In this document: positions 42,497-51,388 of the stretch, in pieces
Position numbering within the stretch: position 1 is the stretch's first letter
How the letters are laid out: each line of letters begins with the position of its first letter
DNA from: Magnetovibrio sp.
GTDB lineage: Bacteria; Pseudomonadota; Alphaproteobacteria; Rhodospirillales; Magnetovibrionaceae
Length of the DNA stretch: 64,000 bases
Direction of reading: 5' to 3'
Assembly: GCA_028281525.1 (NCBI GenBank)
Contig: JANQJR010000071.1
Coordinates: 68,692-132,691, forward strand
Notes under the pieces: generated by a model
What the model was told of the DNA's origin: nothing
Databases searched by the model: none
Seen by the model: the letters and a program-made list of their open reading frames with translations, nothing else
Translations under genes and position numbers: made by a program

Positions 42497-45457
42497 ATGT
42501 CGCGCATTTCGACGCTCAGCACCAATCAAACCCTCATTCAATATATGATGAACAGCCAGGAACGGCTGCTCGACTACAACACGCAATTGGGTACCAACAA
42601 AGTTTCGCAGACGTACGGGGGGATCGCCTCCCAATCCAGCTTGCTGGTGACGATGGAAACCAACGTCATCTCGATGGAGAGTTATGTCGAGGCCAACAAC
42701 CTCGAAGAGATTCGGCTCAGCATCAGTGGGTCCGTGGTCGCAGGCTTGGACAACACGCTGGACGACTTCTTGCAAATCCTCAAGGACAATCAATCCGCGG
42801 AACGCACCGAGGAGAACATCGCCAATATCCAAGACTGGGCATTCCGCACACTTGCGGATATCGAAACTTATTTGAATTCCGAAGCCGATGGACGCTACAT
42901 GTTTGGCGGCTCCAACGTTTCGACCCCGCCGGTGAACTTGGGGCTGTCCACGCTATCAGCGTTTCAGTCAACCTACGACGGTTACAACACCACCTATCCG
43001 ACGACGCGTGACGCACACCTGACCAACCTCTCGCTGACCCAGGACGACAACAACACCGATACCAGCGCTTTCATCAATGCCGCCAACTGGCTGACGTTTT
43101 ACCAGGACAACGACAACGACCAGTTTTCATCCGGCTCCAGCACCATCGAAGCCCCGTCGGCGATGTTCTCCAACCTGTCGGCCGGGTCGGTCATCAACGT
43201 TTCCGGCACCACGGGCGGCACAAACGATGGCTCTTACACCATCAGCAGCGTCACCAGCACCACCGTGACCATCAACACAACGATGCTGACGGACGAAAGC
43301 GCGATCGCGCAATTCACCGACGAAACCCTGACCGATCCACACGGCGCAACAGTCACGACAGGCGACGGCACCGCATACGCCACGGGCGCCACCGGCGATC
43401 TGACCTTCGACCGCGCGGCATCGACCTTGACGGCGGCGACCGCAGGTGCGTTCTCTGCTATTTCCGTTGGCGATCACATTCAAGTTTCCGGCTCCGCCTC
43501 CAATAACGGCACATATGAAGTCACGGGCGTCGCTGGTGACGTTTTGACCTTGGCCACGAACACATCGGTCACCGTGACCCTGCCGGACAATACGGTTCTG
43601 AACAACACCAACACAGGCGACGTCACCTTCGATCGTTCGGCCAGCACCATCACGGCGGCGACCGCCAACGCATTCTCGGGCGTTTCGGTGGGCGACATCA
43701 TCACCGTCGCCGGCAGCGGCCAGAACAACGGCACATACACCGTGAGCGCCAACACCGGAACGGTGCTGACCTTAGAAACCAACTCGTTGACGGATCAGGG
43801 CGTGAATTCCGGCACGACATTTTCAAATTATCCGGTTGGCAGTCAGTTGGTGTTCGATGCAACCAACGAAACCATCACCGTCCAGGATTACGCCGGCACG
43901 GCCATCGCAAACATCTTTGACGACTATCAGGTCGGCGACAGCATCACCGTGGCGAACACCACGGTCTCCCCGACTTTACTGACGCAAACGGTCTTTACCT
44001 CCGTGGGCTTGAACCAAGACACCATCCAGATCCAAGACGGTGGCGGCACTGCCGTCGCCGGTGCGTTCAACGGCGTTCGCGTGGGCGACACCATCACGCT
44101 GGCGGGTTCGACCGCCGGCGCAAACGACCAAACCTACACCGTCAATTTCGTCTCCGCCGACGGCTCGACCATCACCGTGGACGGCAACATCGGCGCCGCC
44201 GCGACCGACACCGCCTCCATCGCCGTGAGCGGTGCGTCCATCACCAACTTCACCACCCAGATGGACTTGCAGTTCACCGACAACGGCGCCACCGACCGCA
44301 TCACATTGCAAGACGACACCGCAGCGGGCGTGGCCGGGGCCTTCGACAACATGACCGCGGGTATGACCGTGACCATCGCCAATTCCACTAGCAACGACGG
44401 CACCTATCTCATCACCAACGTCGATTCCGCCGGTGGTTTCATCGACGTCACAGCCGTGGGTGGCGGCGATCCGGGGCTGACGACGGAAACCTCCGTCGCT
44501 GCGACCACCATCACTGGATCCGGTAACGACGGAACTTATACCATTTCCTCGATTTCCTCGGACGGTTCGCAAGTGACCTTGAACTCGTCCACGCCGCTGA
44601 TCGCCGACCAAACCGACGTCGACAGCGCCACGGTTTCATCGTCTGCGCGCGGGCTCAGCTTTACATCGGCTTCCCGGGTTTTGATCGACGATTCCGCGGA
44701 AACGCTTCAGATCGTGGACGCACGCACGGGGTCGGCCTTGACCGACGCCGTGCAGGGATTGGCTGCCGGAATGATGTTTGAAATCAACGGATCCGGTGCC
44801 AACGACGGATTTTATAAAATCGCAAGCGTGAACAGCACCACCGCGACGATCACCTTTGATTCCACCACCCCCATCACAGGTGGAGACGAAAACTACATGC
44901 CGTCCTCCGCAGCCGGCGGAACCAGTAATCTACGTGTCTACGGCACGCCCGGCACGCTGGGCAGCAGCACCGACTATTACGAAGGCGATGAAATCCTGTC
45001 CCAACACCGCCTCGAAGAAGGACGCACCATCGATACCCTGTATACAGCGATTGATCCGGCTTTCGAGAAAGCGATCCGCGCCGCTTCCATTCTCGCCCAA
45101 GGTGAATTCGGCACGCAGGGAGGTCTGGATCAAAACTGGGATCGTATGGAGGACGCCATCTACCTGCTGGAAGAAACAGTGGGCATCGATCACACCTCCG
45201 CCCCGCCCTTCGGAACCGAGCAATTCGGCGACACCCAGTTTATTTTGCAAAGCATCGCCTTCGACCAACTGGTGATTTCGCAAACCAACACCCGGCTGGC
45301 GTCGACCATTAACAGCTTTACGGACTCCGTCTCAGAAATCGAGGATATCAATCAAACCGAGGTGATCGTTCAACTTTTGACTCAGGAACGAGCCGTGCAG
45401 GCTTCTTACGAAGCGATTGCACGCGTTCAGACCTTGGCATTGACCAATTACCTCTAA
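42497..45457 (+). CDS. flgL: Giant flagellar hook-associated protein FlgL
   Basis: 986 residues; typical FlgL is 300-420. The ends are FlgL: N-terminal MSRISTLSTNQTLIQYMMNS and YMFGGSNVSTPPVNL near 135-150; C-terminal LEEGRTIDTLYTAIDPAFEK, ... LLTQERAVQASYEAIARVQT. Between about 228 and 795 lies a Thr/Ser/Gly-rich beta region with about eight degenerate units of the form VGDxIxVxGSxxNNGTYxVxx. Two units near 300-356 and 374-428 are closely alike. This would add large outer domains to the second junction ring. It follows flgK by 15 nt with GGAGG at the start. Confidence 0.93.
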   Translation: MSRISTLSTNQTLIQYMMNSQERLLDYNTQLGTNKVSQTYGGIASQSSLLVTMETNVISMESYVEANNLEEIRLSISGSVVAGLDNTLDDFLQILKDNQSAERTEENIANIQDWAFRTLADIETYLNSEADGRYMFGGSNVSTPPVNLGLSTLSAFQSTYDGYNTTYPTTRDAHLTNLSLTQDDNNTDTSAFINAANWLTFYQDNDNDQFSSGSSTIEAPSAMFSNLSAGSVINVSGTTGGTNDGSYTISSVTSTTVTINTTMLTDESAIAQFTDETLTDPHGATVTTGDGTAYATGATGDLTFDRAASTLTAATAGAFSAISVGDHIQVSGSASNNGTYEVTGVAGDVLTLATNTSVTVTLPDNTVLNNTNTGDVTFDRSASTITAATANAFSGVSVGDIITVAGSGQNNGTYTVSANTGTVLTLETNSLTDQGVNSGTTFSNYPVGSQLVFDATNETITVQDYAGTAIANIFDDYQVGDSITVANTTVSPTLLTQTVFTSVGLNQDTIQIQDGGGTAVAGAFNGVRVGDTITLAGSTAGANDQTYTVNFVSADGSTITVDGNIGAAATDTASIAVSGASITNFTTQMDLQFTDNGATDRITLQDDTAAGVAGAFDNMTAGMTVTIANSTSNDGTYLITNVDSAGGFIDVTAVGGGDPGLTTETSVAATTITGSGNDGTYTISSISSDGSQVTLNSSTPLIADQTDVDSATVSSSARGLSFTSASRVLIDDSAETLQIVDARTGSALTDAVQGLAAGMMFEINGSGANDGFYKIASVNSTTATITFDSTTPITGGDENYMPSSAAGGTSNLRVYGTPGTLGSSTDYYEGDEILSQHRLEEGRTIDTLYTAIDPAFEKAIRAASILAQGEFGTQGGLDQNWDRMEDAIYLLEETVGIDHTSAPPFGTEQFGDTQFILQSIAFDQLVISQTNTRLASTINSFTDSVSEIEDINQTEVIVQLLTQERAVQASYEAIARVQTLALTNYL
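43394..43785 (+). repeat. Tandem coding repeat, about 222-nt period, inside flgL
   Basis: The segment from 43394 (residue 300, GDLTFDRAASTLTAATAGAF) recurs from 43616 (residue 374, GDVTFDRSASTITAATANAF). The DNA is clearly related and the protein more so, with a 74-residue period. Six more degenerate units surround it. Confidence 0.75.
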
Positions 45458-45577
45458 TGTACATGTAAATAATGACGTAGAGAACTTGTGATTTTCCCCT
45501 AAAACCACGTATTCTAATGGTCATATGTTTTGGGAAATCGCTCACAGAAGAAAAACAGAGATAAGGGTTTTTCAAGG

Positions 45578-46132
45578 ATGGCAAATCTCACAGGCATGAA
45601 AGCCTATCAGCAAAAGGCAAAATCCGACGGGTATTCGCAAATTCCCAGTGCCGGATCTCCGAGCTATTCGGAAGCCTGGGCGCTGGTTGAAGCAGCCCGC
45701 CGCATGGCCGTTGCGATCGAAAATTATCTTCGGCAAGAGGATACACTGACGCCCAAAGCCCGGGAAATTTTGCGTGAACCGTTGCGGCTGAATTGGCGCC
45801 TATGGACGATATTCCAAGCTGAGCTGATCAACAGCCTGGATGACGAGAACAGCCCCATGCTGCCGGAAATCCGCACCAACATGCTGACCTTGTGCCAATT
45901 CGTCGACAAACACACGACGCAAGCGTTGGCGGACCCGACGCCGGACAACCTTGCCGTCCTGATCGACATCAATCGCAATATCGCCTCTGGCCTTCTGGAA
46001 AACCCGGAAGCCGAGCAAACCTCAACACAAACCGATCATAACGCCATGAAAGCGTTCAACAAAAGTGACGGCACCCAGGCCACCGAGACCCCGGAGCCGG
46101 CTCCGCCCACCAGCATCTCCGAAGAAGTCTGA
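45578..46132 (+). CDS. flaF: Flagellar biosynthesis regulator FlaF
   Basis: 184 residues from ATG 45578 (MANLTGMKAYQQKAKSDGYS). The FlaF signature is ALVEAARRMAVAIENYLRQE, followed by EPLRLNWRLWTIFQAELINS and LDINRNIASGLLE-like helices. The C-terminal 45 residues are extra, Thr/Pro-rich and disordered. FlaF is needed for flagellin translation and secretion in Caulobacter, opposing FlbT (family knowledge). No flbT was found here. Candidate -35 TTGTGA and -10 TATTCT lie upstream (45487-45515). Confidence 0.85.
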   Translation: MANLTGMKAYQQKAKSDGYSQIPSAGSPSYSEAWALVEAARRMAVAIENYLRQEDTLTPKAREILREPLRLNWRLWTIFQAELINSLDDENSPMLPEIRTNMLTLCQFVDKHTTQALADPTPDNLAVLIDINRNIASGLLENPEAEQTSTQTDHNAMKAFNKSDGTQATETPEPAPPTSISEEV

Positions 46133-46244
46133 TATATCAATAGATTAAGGCTTGTTTTTAGGCAGATGATTTTAAGGCTCGGTTATGTTAGGATAGGGAA
46201 TTCTCAGGGGAGAAACCTCTGAATGTATCGTAAGGATTACGGTC

Positions 46245-47093
46245 ATGCCTTTTAGTATTTCAAACGCGTTTGCCCAGACCATGGTCGCTTTGTCCGAGCG
46301 CAACAATACAGCTACGTTTGAAACCCAGTTCCAACAAATGCAAAAGACCGTGATCAACCGCTCCAATAAGGAAATTGGGCGGCTTGAAGAGGAATTCAAT
46401 TCCACCTCGCGCGAACGCGAAGCCTTGGCCAAAAAGGCCAACGGTTTGGTCGATAATATCAACCGCATACAAACGTACCTCAGTGACAATCAAAGCAACT
46501 TCAACCGCTTGGAAGACATCATCACCAAAGCCACCCAACTTCAATTGGCGTTCGGCACCGACGGCGACAGCGATGATGTGACCGCGACGGATATTGCGGC
46601 CTTCGAGACGCTGCGCGACGAGTTGTACAACCAGGTCAACGAACTGCGTAACGTGACGCACCCGGATGTGGTAGATCCTTACGCCATTATCAACCTCAAG
46701 AAAGACCTAAGCGCCATCCAAGCTTTGTCACCCGAGATTGGCAACGCAACGGACACGACGAACCAAGAGATTTCCGATTATCTCAGCGCCTTGGTGACAG
46801 AGACAACCAACGCCATGGACGCCGTGCGCACGACCATTTCCATGAGTTCCAAATTGTCATTGCGTATGCAGTCGGCGCTCAGTGACGCCCAAATCGAAAT
46901 TGAAACAAAAGACACTTTGGCGCAGGCCCAACTCGCCGAAGACATCGACAACGTCAAAATTGAAGCGTCGAATTTGTTGCAGGCGATTTCCCTGACCTAC
47001 GACGCTCAGGCCTATACTTCCAGTTACCTTTCGAACACGATCAATAACGGCATCGCAGTCCCCCCGAACAGCATCCTGAACATCTTCACCTAA
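46245..47093 (+). CDS. Flagellin-like helical protein of unknown role
   Basis: 282 residues, no signal peptide and almost wholly helical. It begins MPFSISNAFAQTMVALSERN and has a central coiled coil (RSNKEIGRLEEEFNSTSRER). The C-terminus (NLLQAISLTYDAQAYTSSYL, then SNTINNGI) resembles a flagellin D0 closing helix, but no variable surface domain is present. Placed between flaF and the glycosyltransferases, upstream of the flagellin gene. It might be an accessory filament or junction subunit, or an export partner. No specific family recognised. Confidence 0.6.
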   Translation: MPFSISNAFAQTMVALSERNNTATFETQFQQMQKTVINRSNKEIGRLEEEFNSTSREREALAKKANGLVDNINRIQTYLSDNQSNFNRLEDIITKATQLQLAFGTDGDSDDVTATDIAAFETLRDELYNQVNELRNVTHPDVVDPYAIINLKKDLSAIQALSPEIGNATDTTNQEISDYLSALVTETTNAMDAVRTTISMSSKLSLRMQSALSDAQIEIETKDTLAQAQLAEDIDNVKIEASNLLQAISLTYDAQAYTSSYLSNTINNGIAVPPNSILNIFT

Positions 47094-47189
47094 AGCACAT
47101 CGCCAACGCATGGCATGTAACGCTTTATAAAGATCATCGGTGCTATCGTCCCCAAATTGTTGACTTCAATACTGCGGGTTCCTTTGTCC

Positions 47190-49103
47190 ATGACAGAAAA
47201 CAGCACCGATGACCTTGTTGTGTACTACTCAGAGGTCGCTGAGTTGATGAACCTCCTGGGCTCGATGAAAATCGACGAAGCCTTGGATGCCACGGAAAAC
47301 CTTGCCAAATCGCACCCGGACAAGTCCGAACCGTACTTCTTCATGGGCCTGTTGGCCTATCATTTCCATGATCGGGGCCGCGCGGTGGAAATGCTGCAAA
47401 AGGCGCACGAATTTTCGCCCAACGTGCGCGAATACGCCGACACGCTGGCAAACCTGTTGGCCCTGATGGGCAAAAATACCGACAGCCTTTACTATGCGAA
47501 ACTCGCCACGGCGCTTGAGCCCCACCCACACATCACCGATTTGGTGCCAACACAGTTCAAGAATTACTTTCAGGCGCTTTCACAGTCTCAACCCTCATTT
47601 CACTACCCGACCGCATTGGCCTTGTTTAACACGCACGACATCGAAAAGTGCATCAACCACTGTGAAATGGAACTTCGCGTCAACACCGATCACCACGGCG
47701 CACACGATCTTATTGGTCGGTGTTATATGTCCGCGAACGACCCCCTGCGTGCGCGCCGGGCGTTTCAGTCCGCCATACATTTCGCGCCGGAAATTGAAAG
47801 CTACCGAATTCATATGGCTGAATGTCTGTCTCATCTAGGACACAATGATCAAGCCATGGTGCTGCTCAGAAACTTGCCGGCACCCGCCGATGACGAGGCC
47901 GCCATCAAACGACTGACATCGGAAATCGCTCTTTACCACCAGTTCCCCCGCGTTTTTTCCGGTCCTGCCGAGGACGCTGTGAAGGCATTGGCGAAAATCG
48001 AACCGGATATCTACAAATACGAATCCTATGCGCTGGAAGTCGAGAAAGAGAAGATCAGCATTGGTTATCTCGGCAGCCGTTTCGATATGGACGAAGACTT
48101 GGCTTTCTTCCGCGCCATTATCGCCAACCACGATCGCAAACGGCACGACATCCATGTGTTCTTCAACGGTGCCAACAAGAAAACAACCACACAGTATATG
48201 GAAACCTTGGTTGACAGTTGGGTCGCCGTACACGACGTCGATGACGACACCTTGTTCGCCATCATGCAAGGCAACGACCTGGATGTTCTGTTCGATCTGG
48301 ACGGCGCGTATCATGCCCGCAGGTCCAACATCCTTTCCGCACAGCCAGCCAAGACGATGGTGTGCTGGCCAAGTCCGCGCGCGCGGGACGACTTTTCCAG
48401 CGTTCGCGCATTTGCAAATCTGACGGATGCGGACGCCGTATCCCCGATTACGCGTGAGGAGATCCCAAATGCCCCTGACGTCAGCCCAACACCCGCATCC
48501 ATGCGTGGCACGCTGACTTTTGGTGCCTACGCAGATATAAACGCCGTCAATGCAGAGACCATCTCCTTGTGGTCGCAAGTGCTCTCTCAAGCACCGAATT
48601 CTCAGATGCTCCTGGTTTGGGAGGGGCAAACCCCCGCCGAAACGGCAACGATGATTGCCGATATGTTCGGCGACCATGGCTTGAGCGACCGGGTGCTCTT
48701 TCACCGTCATATTCCAGACGACACGGTTAGTCCGTATGGATTTTCCTACTATACGGATGTCGACGTCCTTCTGGACACCGCGCCGTCAAGCGCCCCCCTT
48801 CTCTTGAGCGAAGCATTGTGGATGGGCGTTCCCGTGATCAGTCTCGCGCATGATAATGTGGGGCTGAGCTCCGTCGGTGCGCATATTCTCCATCAAGCAC
48901 AAAAACGCGAGTGGATTGCCCAATCCAGCGACGACTATGTCGCCATTGCAACGGCTTTAGGCGATAACGTCGCGGCGCTTGACGAGATCCGCCAGGGGCT
49001 CCGCGATCATGTATCCGCTGCGCCTTTGTTCAATCCACGTGAAGCGACAAAGAGCCTGGAAGCGTATTTTAAGACCATCATCGACTCGCAGGATGACACA
49101 TGA
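47190..49103 (+). CDS. TPR plus GT41 (O-GlcNAc transferase-like) protein, divergent catalytic site
   Basis: 637 residues from ATG 47190. Residues 1-270 are TPR-like helices (EPYFFMGLLAYHFHDRGRAV and HDLIGRCYMSANDPLRARRA). Residues 285-630 follow the OGT/SPINDLY order: ISIGYLGSRFDMDEDL, a DLDGAYHARRSNIL block, GAYADINAVNAETISLWSQV, then DTAPSSAPLLLSEALWMGVP. The His usually after the first GYxSxDF block and the LLLK Lys are not conserved. It may glycosylate flagellin Ser/Thr with an altered mechanism, or act only as a scaffold. It overlaps the Maf gene by 4 nt. Confidence 0.75.
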   Translation: MTENSTDDLVVYYSEVAELMNLLGSMKIDEALDATENLAKSHPDKSEPYFFMGLLAYHFHDRGRAVEMLQKAHEFSPNVREYADTLANLLALMGKNTDSLYYAKLATALEPHPHITDLVPTQFKNYFQALSQSQPSFHYPTALALFNTHDIEKCINHCEMELRVNTDHHGAHDLIGRCYMSANDPLRARRAFQSAIHFAPEIESYRIHMAECLSHLGHNDQAMVLLRNLPAPADDEAAIKRLTSEIALYHQFPRVFSGPAEDAVKALAKIEPDIYKYESYALEVEKEKISIGYLGSRFDMDEDLAFFRAIIANHDRKRHDIHVFFNGANKKTTTQYMETLVDSWVAVHDVDDDTLFAIMQGNDLDVLFDLDGAYHARRSNILSAQPAKTMVCWPSPRARDDFSSVRAFANLTDADAVSPITREEIPNAPDVSPTPASMRGTLTFGAYADINAVNAETISLWSQVLSQAPNSQMLLVWEGQTPAETATMIADMFGDHGLSDRVLFHRHIPDDTVSPYGFSYYTDVDVLLDTAPSSAPLLLSEALWMGVPVISLAHDNVGLSSVGAHILHQAQKREWIAQSSDDYVAIATALGDNVAALDEIRQGLRDHVSAAPLFNPREATKSLEAYFKTIIDSQDDT

Positions 49104-51184
49104 CCGACGACACCGAGATCAACGACGCTGTCAGCAAGAACGAAACTCCGTCCGGCGAATCTCATGACAACACTGAAGCCGCGGACGGGGACGACGCATC
49201 CCTTCTTGTCAGAGGTGAACCTGACCAAAAGCTTCATGAGCGCAATATTGATTTTTTGACGAGAGAAATTTTTGCGTTTCGCCGTTTGAAATCTTACGAA
49301 CCCAACGCGGAACTGCGTTTTTTGGACAATGGTGAGCCCACTGTCGAACTCGGTAACGTTTCCTTGTATGGTGACGATGGCGCACTCACCCACACCCAAC
49401 GCCAACTCGACAAATACTGGAGCAAACCGGACCGGGTCACGATTTCTCCGCCGGATGGACAGGGTTTGGACGGCTATTCCAAACCATACCTACAAAACAT
49501 CCTGAAAAAAATTCTCGAAGAAGATATTAGCGTTTATCACAAACAACAAACGGTTCGGGCCGGTCACGTCGTGGTTTTTGGTGTCGGTCTAGGTGCGCAC
49601 CTTTTTCCGCTTCTGGAAAAAACGCAGTGCCAAAATATCCTGCTGGTTGAGCCGAATATGGAGTTCATCTACCACTCGACCTTCGTTTTCGATTGGGAGA
49701 AATTCTACAAAACGGCTTCCGCGCAAAATTGCAACGTTCATCTTTTCACCATGAACGACAGCGCAGGCATGGTCCGCAGCGTTCGCCATATGCTGGTTTC
49801 CCACAACGTCATGACCGTCGATGGCGCAGTGATGTACGAGCATTACAAAAACAAATTCTTCGATTCCGCAAAGGATAAATTGCGTGTCGACTTAAACAGT
49901 TTTTTCATGGCGCTGGGATACACGGAAGACGAATTCTTCATGACCAGTCATACCTACATGAACTACATGAAGTATGACCACGCGAACCTTTTTCTGCCAT
50001 GTGAAACACCGATCCGCGATATTCCCGTGTTCATCGTCGGTGGCGGGCCGTCCAAAGACGCACACTTTGATGTGCTGCGGGCCAACCAAGACAAGGCCAT
50101 CATCATGTCGTGCGGCAGCGCGCTCAGCACGTTGCTCGACGAAGGCATCGTGCCCGATTTCCATTTTCAGTTGGAGCGCGGTACGGACTGGTACGGCGTC
50201 GTCAAACGCATGACGGACGGCTACGACGTCAGCAATACCTGTCTGGTGGCGTCATCGACGGTCGATCCGCGCCTCAGGGAGCTTTTTGGCGATACGGTCT
50301 ATTTTTATCGCCCGGCGCTCAGTCCCTACAAAATGTTCGGCCAGCCGTCAAAAGCCGTGTTGCTGGGATGCGATCCACAGGTCGGCAACGCCGCTTTTGC
50401 GTTTGCGGATCTTCTCAACTTCGAAAACATCTACCTCTTCGGCATGGATTTGGGCAGCCGCGACCCTGCGCTGCATCACTCCCGCAATTCCGCCCCCATG
50501 CGCGGCGAATTCAAGCACCATAATCTCACGACGGAGTTGCCCGCAACACTGGGCGGGATCGCCTATACGACCGATCATTTGCTGTTGGTGCGCGACAACA
50601 TCGAAAACATGATCTTGGCCCACAAAAAGCCGCATAACGTATTCAACTGCAGCGACGGAATTGTCATCAAAGGAACCGTGCCGAAAATTCCGCGCAAATT
50701 GTCCCTACCGCCTCTTCGCCAGCCCAAGCAAACCTATATCGACAAACTGAAAAGCGGGTTCCTGCACCAATCGAAAGAGGATTTTACTCAAATCTGGACG
50801 GACCTTGATCTTCGGGCGCGTGTTGACCGAATCCGCAACACCTTCCAGGAGATTTTCGACCAATGCCCGGACCTTGTTGAAGACGATTTGTTCCTTAAAC
50901 TTCACAAAGAAGTCAGCAAAGAAAACACGGATATTGAAGCAACTCCCATTGTCCTCTTTAAAGGCAACGTACACATGATGATGATGGCGGCATGGTATTA
51001 CATCACCCATGTGCAAGAGCAAGACCGTGAAAAGCTATATCCTTGGATTCGTGATGAATTCATGCTGCAATTCGACAAAATGATCGCGGACATGAACGCC
51101 CTGCTGGATGAATTGGAAGCGTGGCTGGAACATGGCGTTTATCCTCTGGACGAAGAGGATTCCAGGCCGGACAGCGCCGCTTGA
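49100..51184 (+). CDS. Maf/DUF115 flagellin glycosyltransferase
   Basis: 694 residues. The central DUF115/MptE-like domain carries VGGGPSKDAHFDVL (about residue 313) followed by IIMSCGSALSTLLDEGIVPD, typical of Maf motility accessory factors. The N-terminal region has HVVVFGVGLGAHLFPLLEKT. The C-terminus is helical. Maf proteins transfer activated nonulosonic acids (pseudaminic or legionaminic) to flagellin before export (family knowledge). The next gene is flagellin. It overlaps the GT41-like gene with ATGA, so the two are coupled. Confidence 0.85.
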   Translation: MTDDTEINDAVSKNETPSGESHDNTEAADGDDASLLVRGEPDQKLHERNIDFLTREIFAFRRLKSYEPNAELRFLDNGEPTVELGNVSLYGDDGALTHTQRQLDKYWSKPDRVTISPPDGQGLDGYSKPYLQNILKKILEEDISVYHKQQTVRAGHVVVFGVGLGAHLFPLLEKTQCQNILLVEPNMEFIYHSTFVFDWEKFYKTASAQNCNVHLFTMNDSAGMVRSVRHMLVSHNVMTVDGAVMYEHYKNKFFDSAKDKLRVDLNSFFMALGYTEDEFFMTSHTYMNYMKYDHANLFLPCETPIRDIPVFIVGGGPSKDAHFDVLRANQDKAIIMSCGSALSTLLDEGIVPDFHFQLERGTDWYGVVKRMTDGYDVSNTCLVASSTVDPRLRELFGDTVYFYRPALSPYKMFGQPSKAVLLGCDPQVGNAAFAFADLLNFENIYLFGMDLGSRDPALHHSRNSAPMRGEFKHHNLTTELPATLGGIAYTTDHLLLVRDNIENMILAHKKPHNVFNCSDGIVIKGTVPKIPRKLSLPPLRQPKQTYIDKLKSGFLHQSKEDFTQIWTDLDLRARVDRIRNTFQEIFDQCPDLVEDDLFLKLHKEVSKENTDIEATPIVLFKGNVHMMMMAAWYYITHVQEQDREKLYPWIRDEFMLQFDKMIADMNALLDELEAWLEHGVYPLDEEDSRPDSAA

Positions 51185-51388
51185 GAATTCCGCATCAACC
51201 TATTGTAAATTATATATTTTCTCCTTATTGCCATCATCCAGGAACAGAGCAAAACACGCACCAACTTTCCATTTGACCCACAGGGCAAATCAGCATAAAA
51301 TCCAATGTGAACGTGGTGGAGTGGTCTGCCACGGTTTTGGCGAGACAGAAAGCGCTCGTCTTTCAACTCTAGAATGGAGTAATCAGTT

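Noticed and set aside
51185-51388. Sigma54 or sigma28 promoter before flagellin
   Set aside because: Candidate GG...GC pairs have 11-nt instead of 10-nt spacing, and no TAAA...GCCGATAA-type element is seen.
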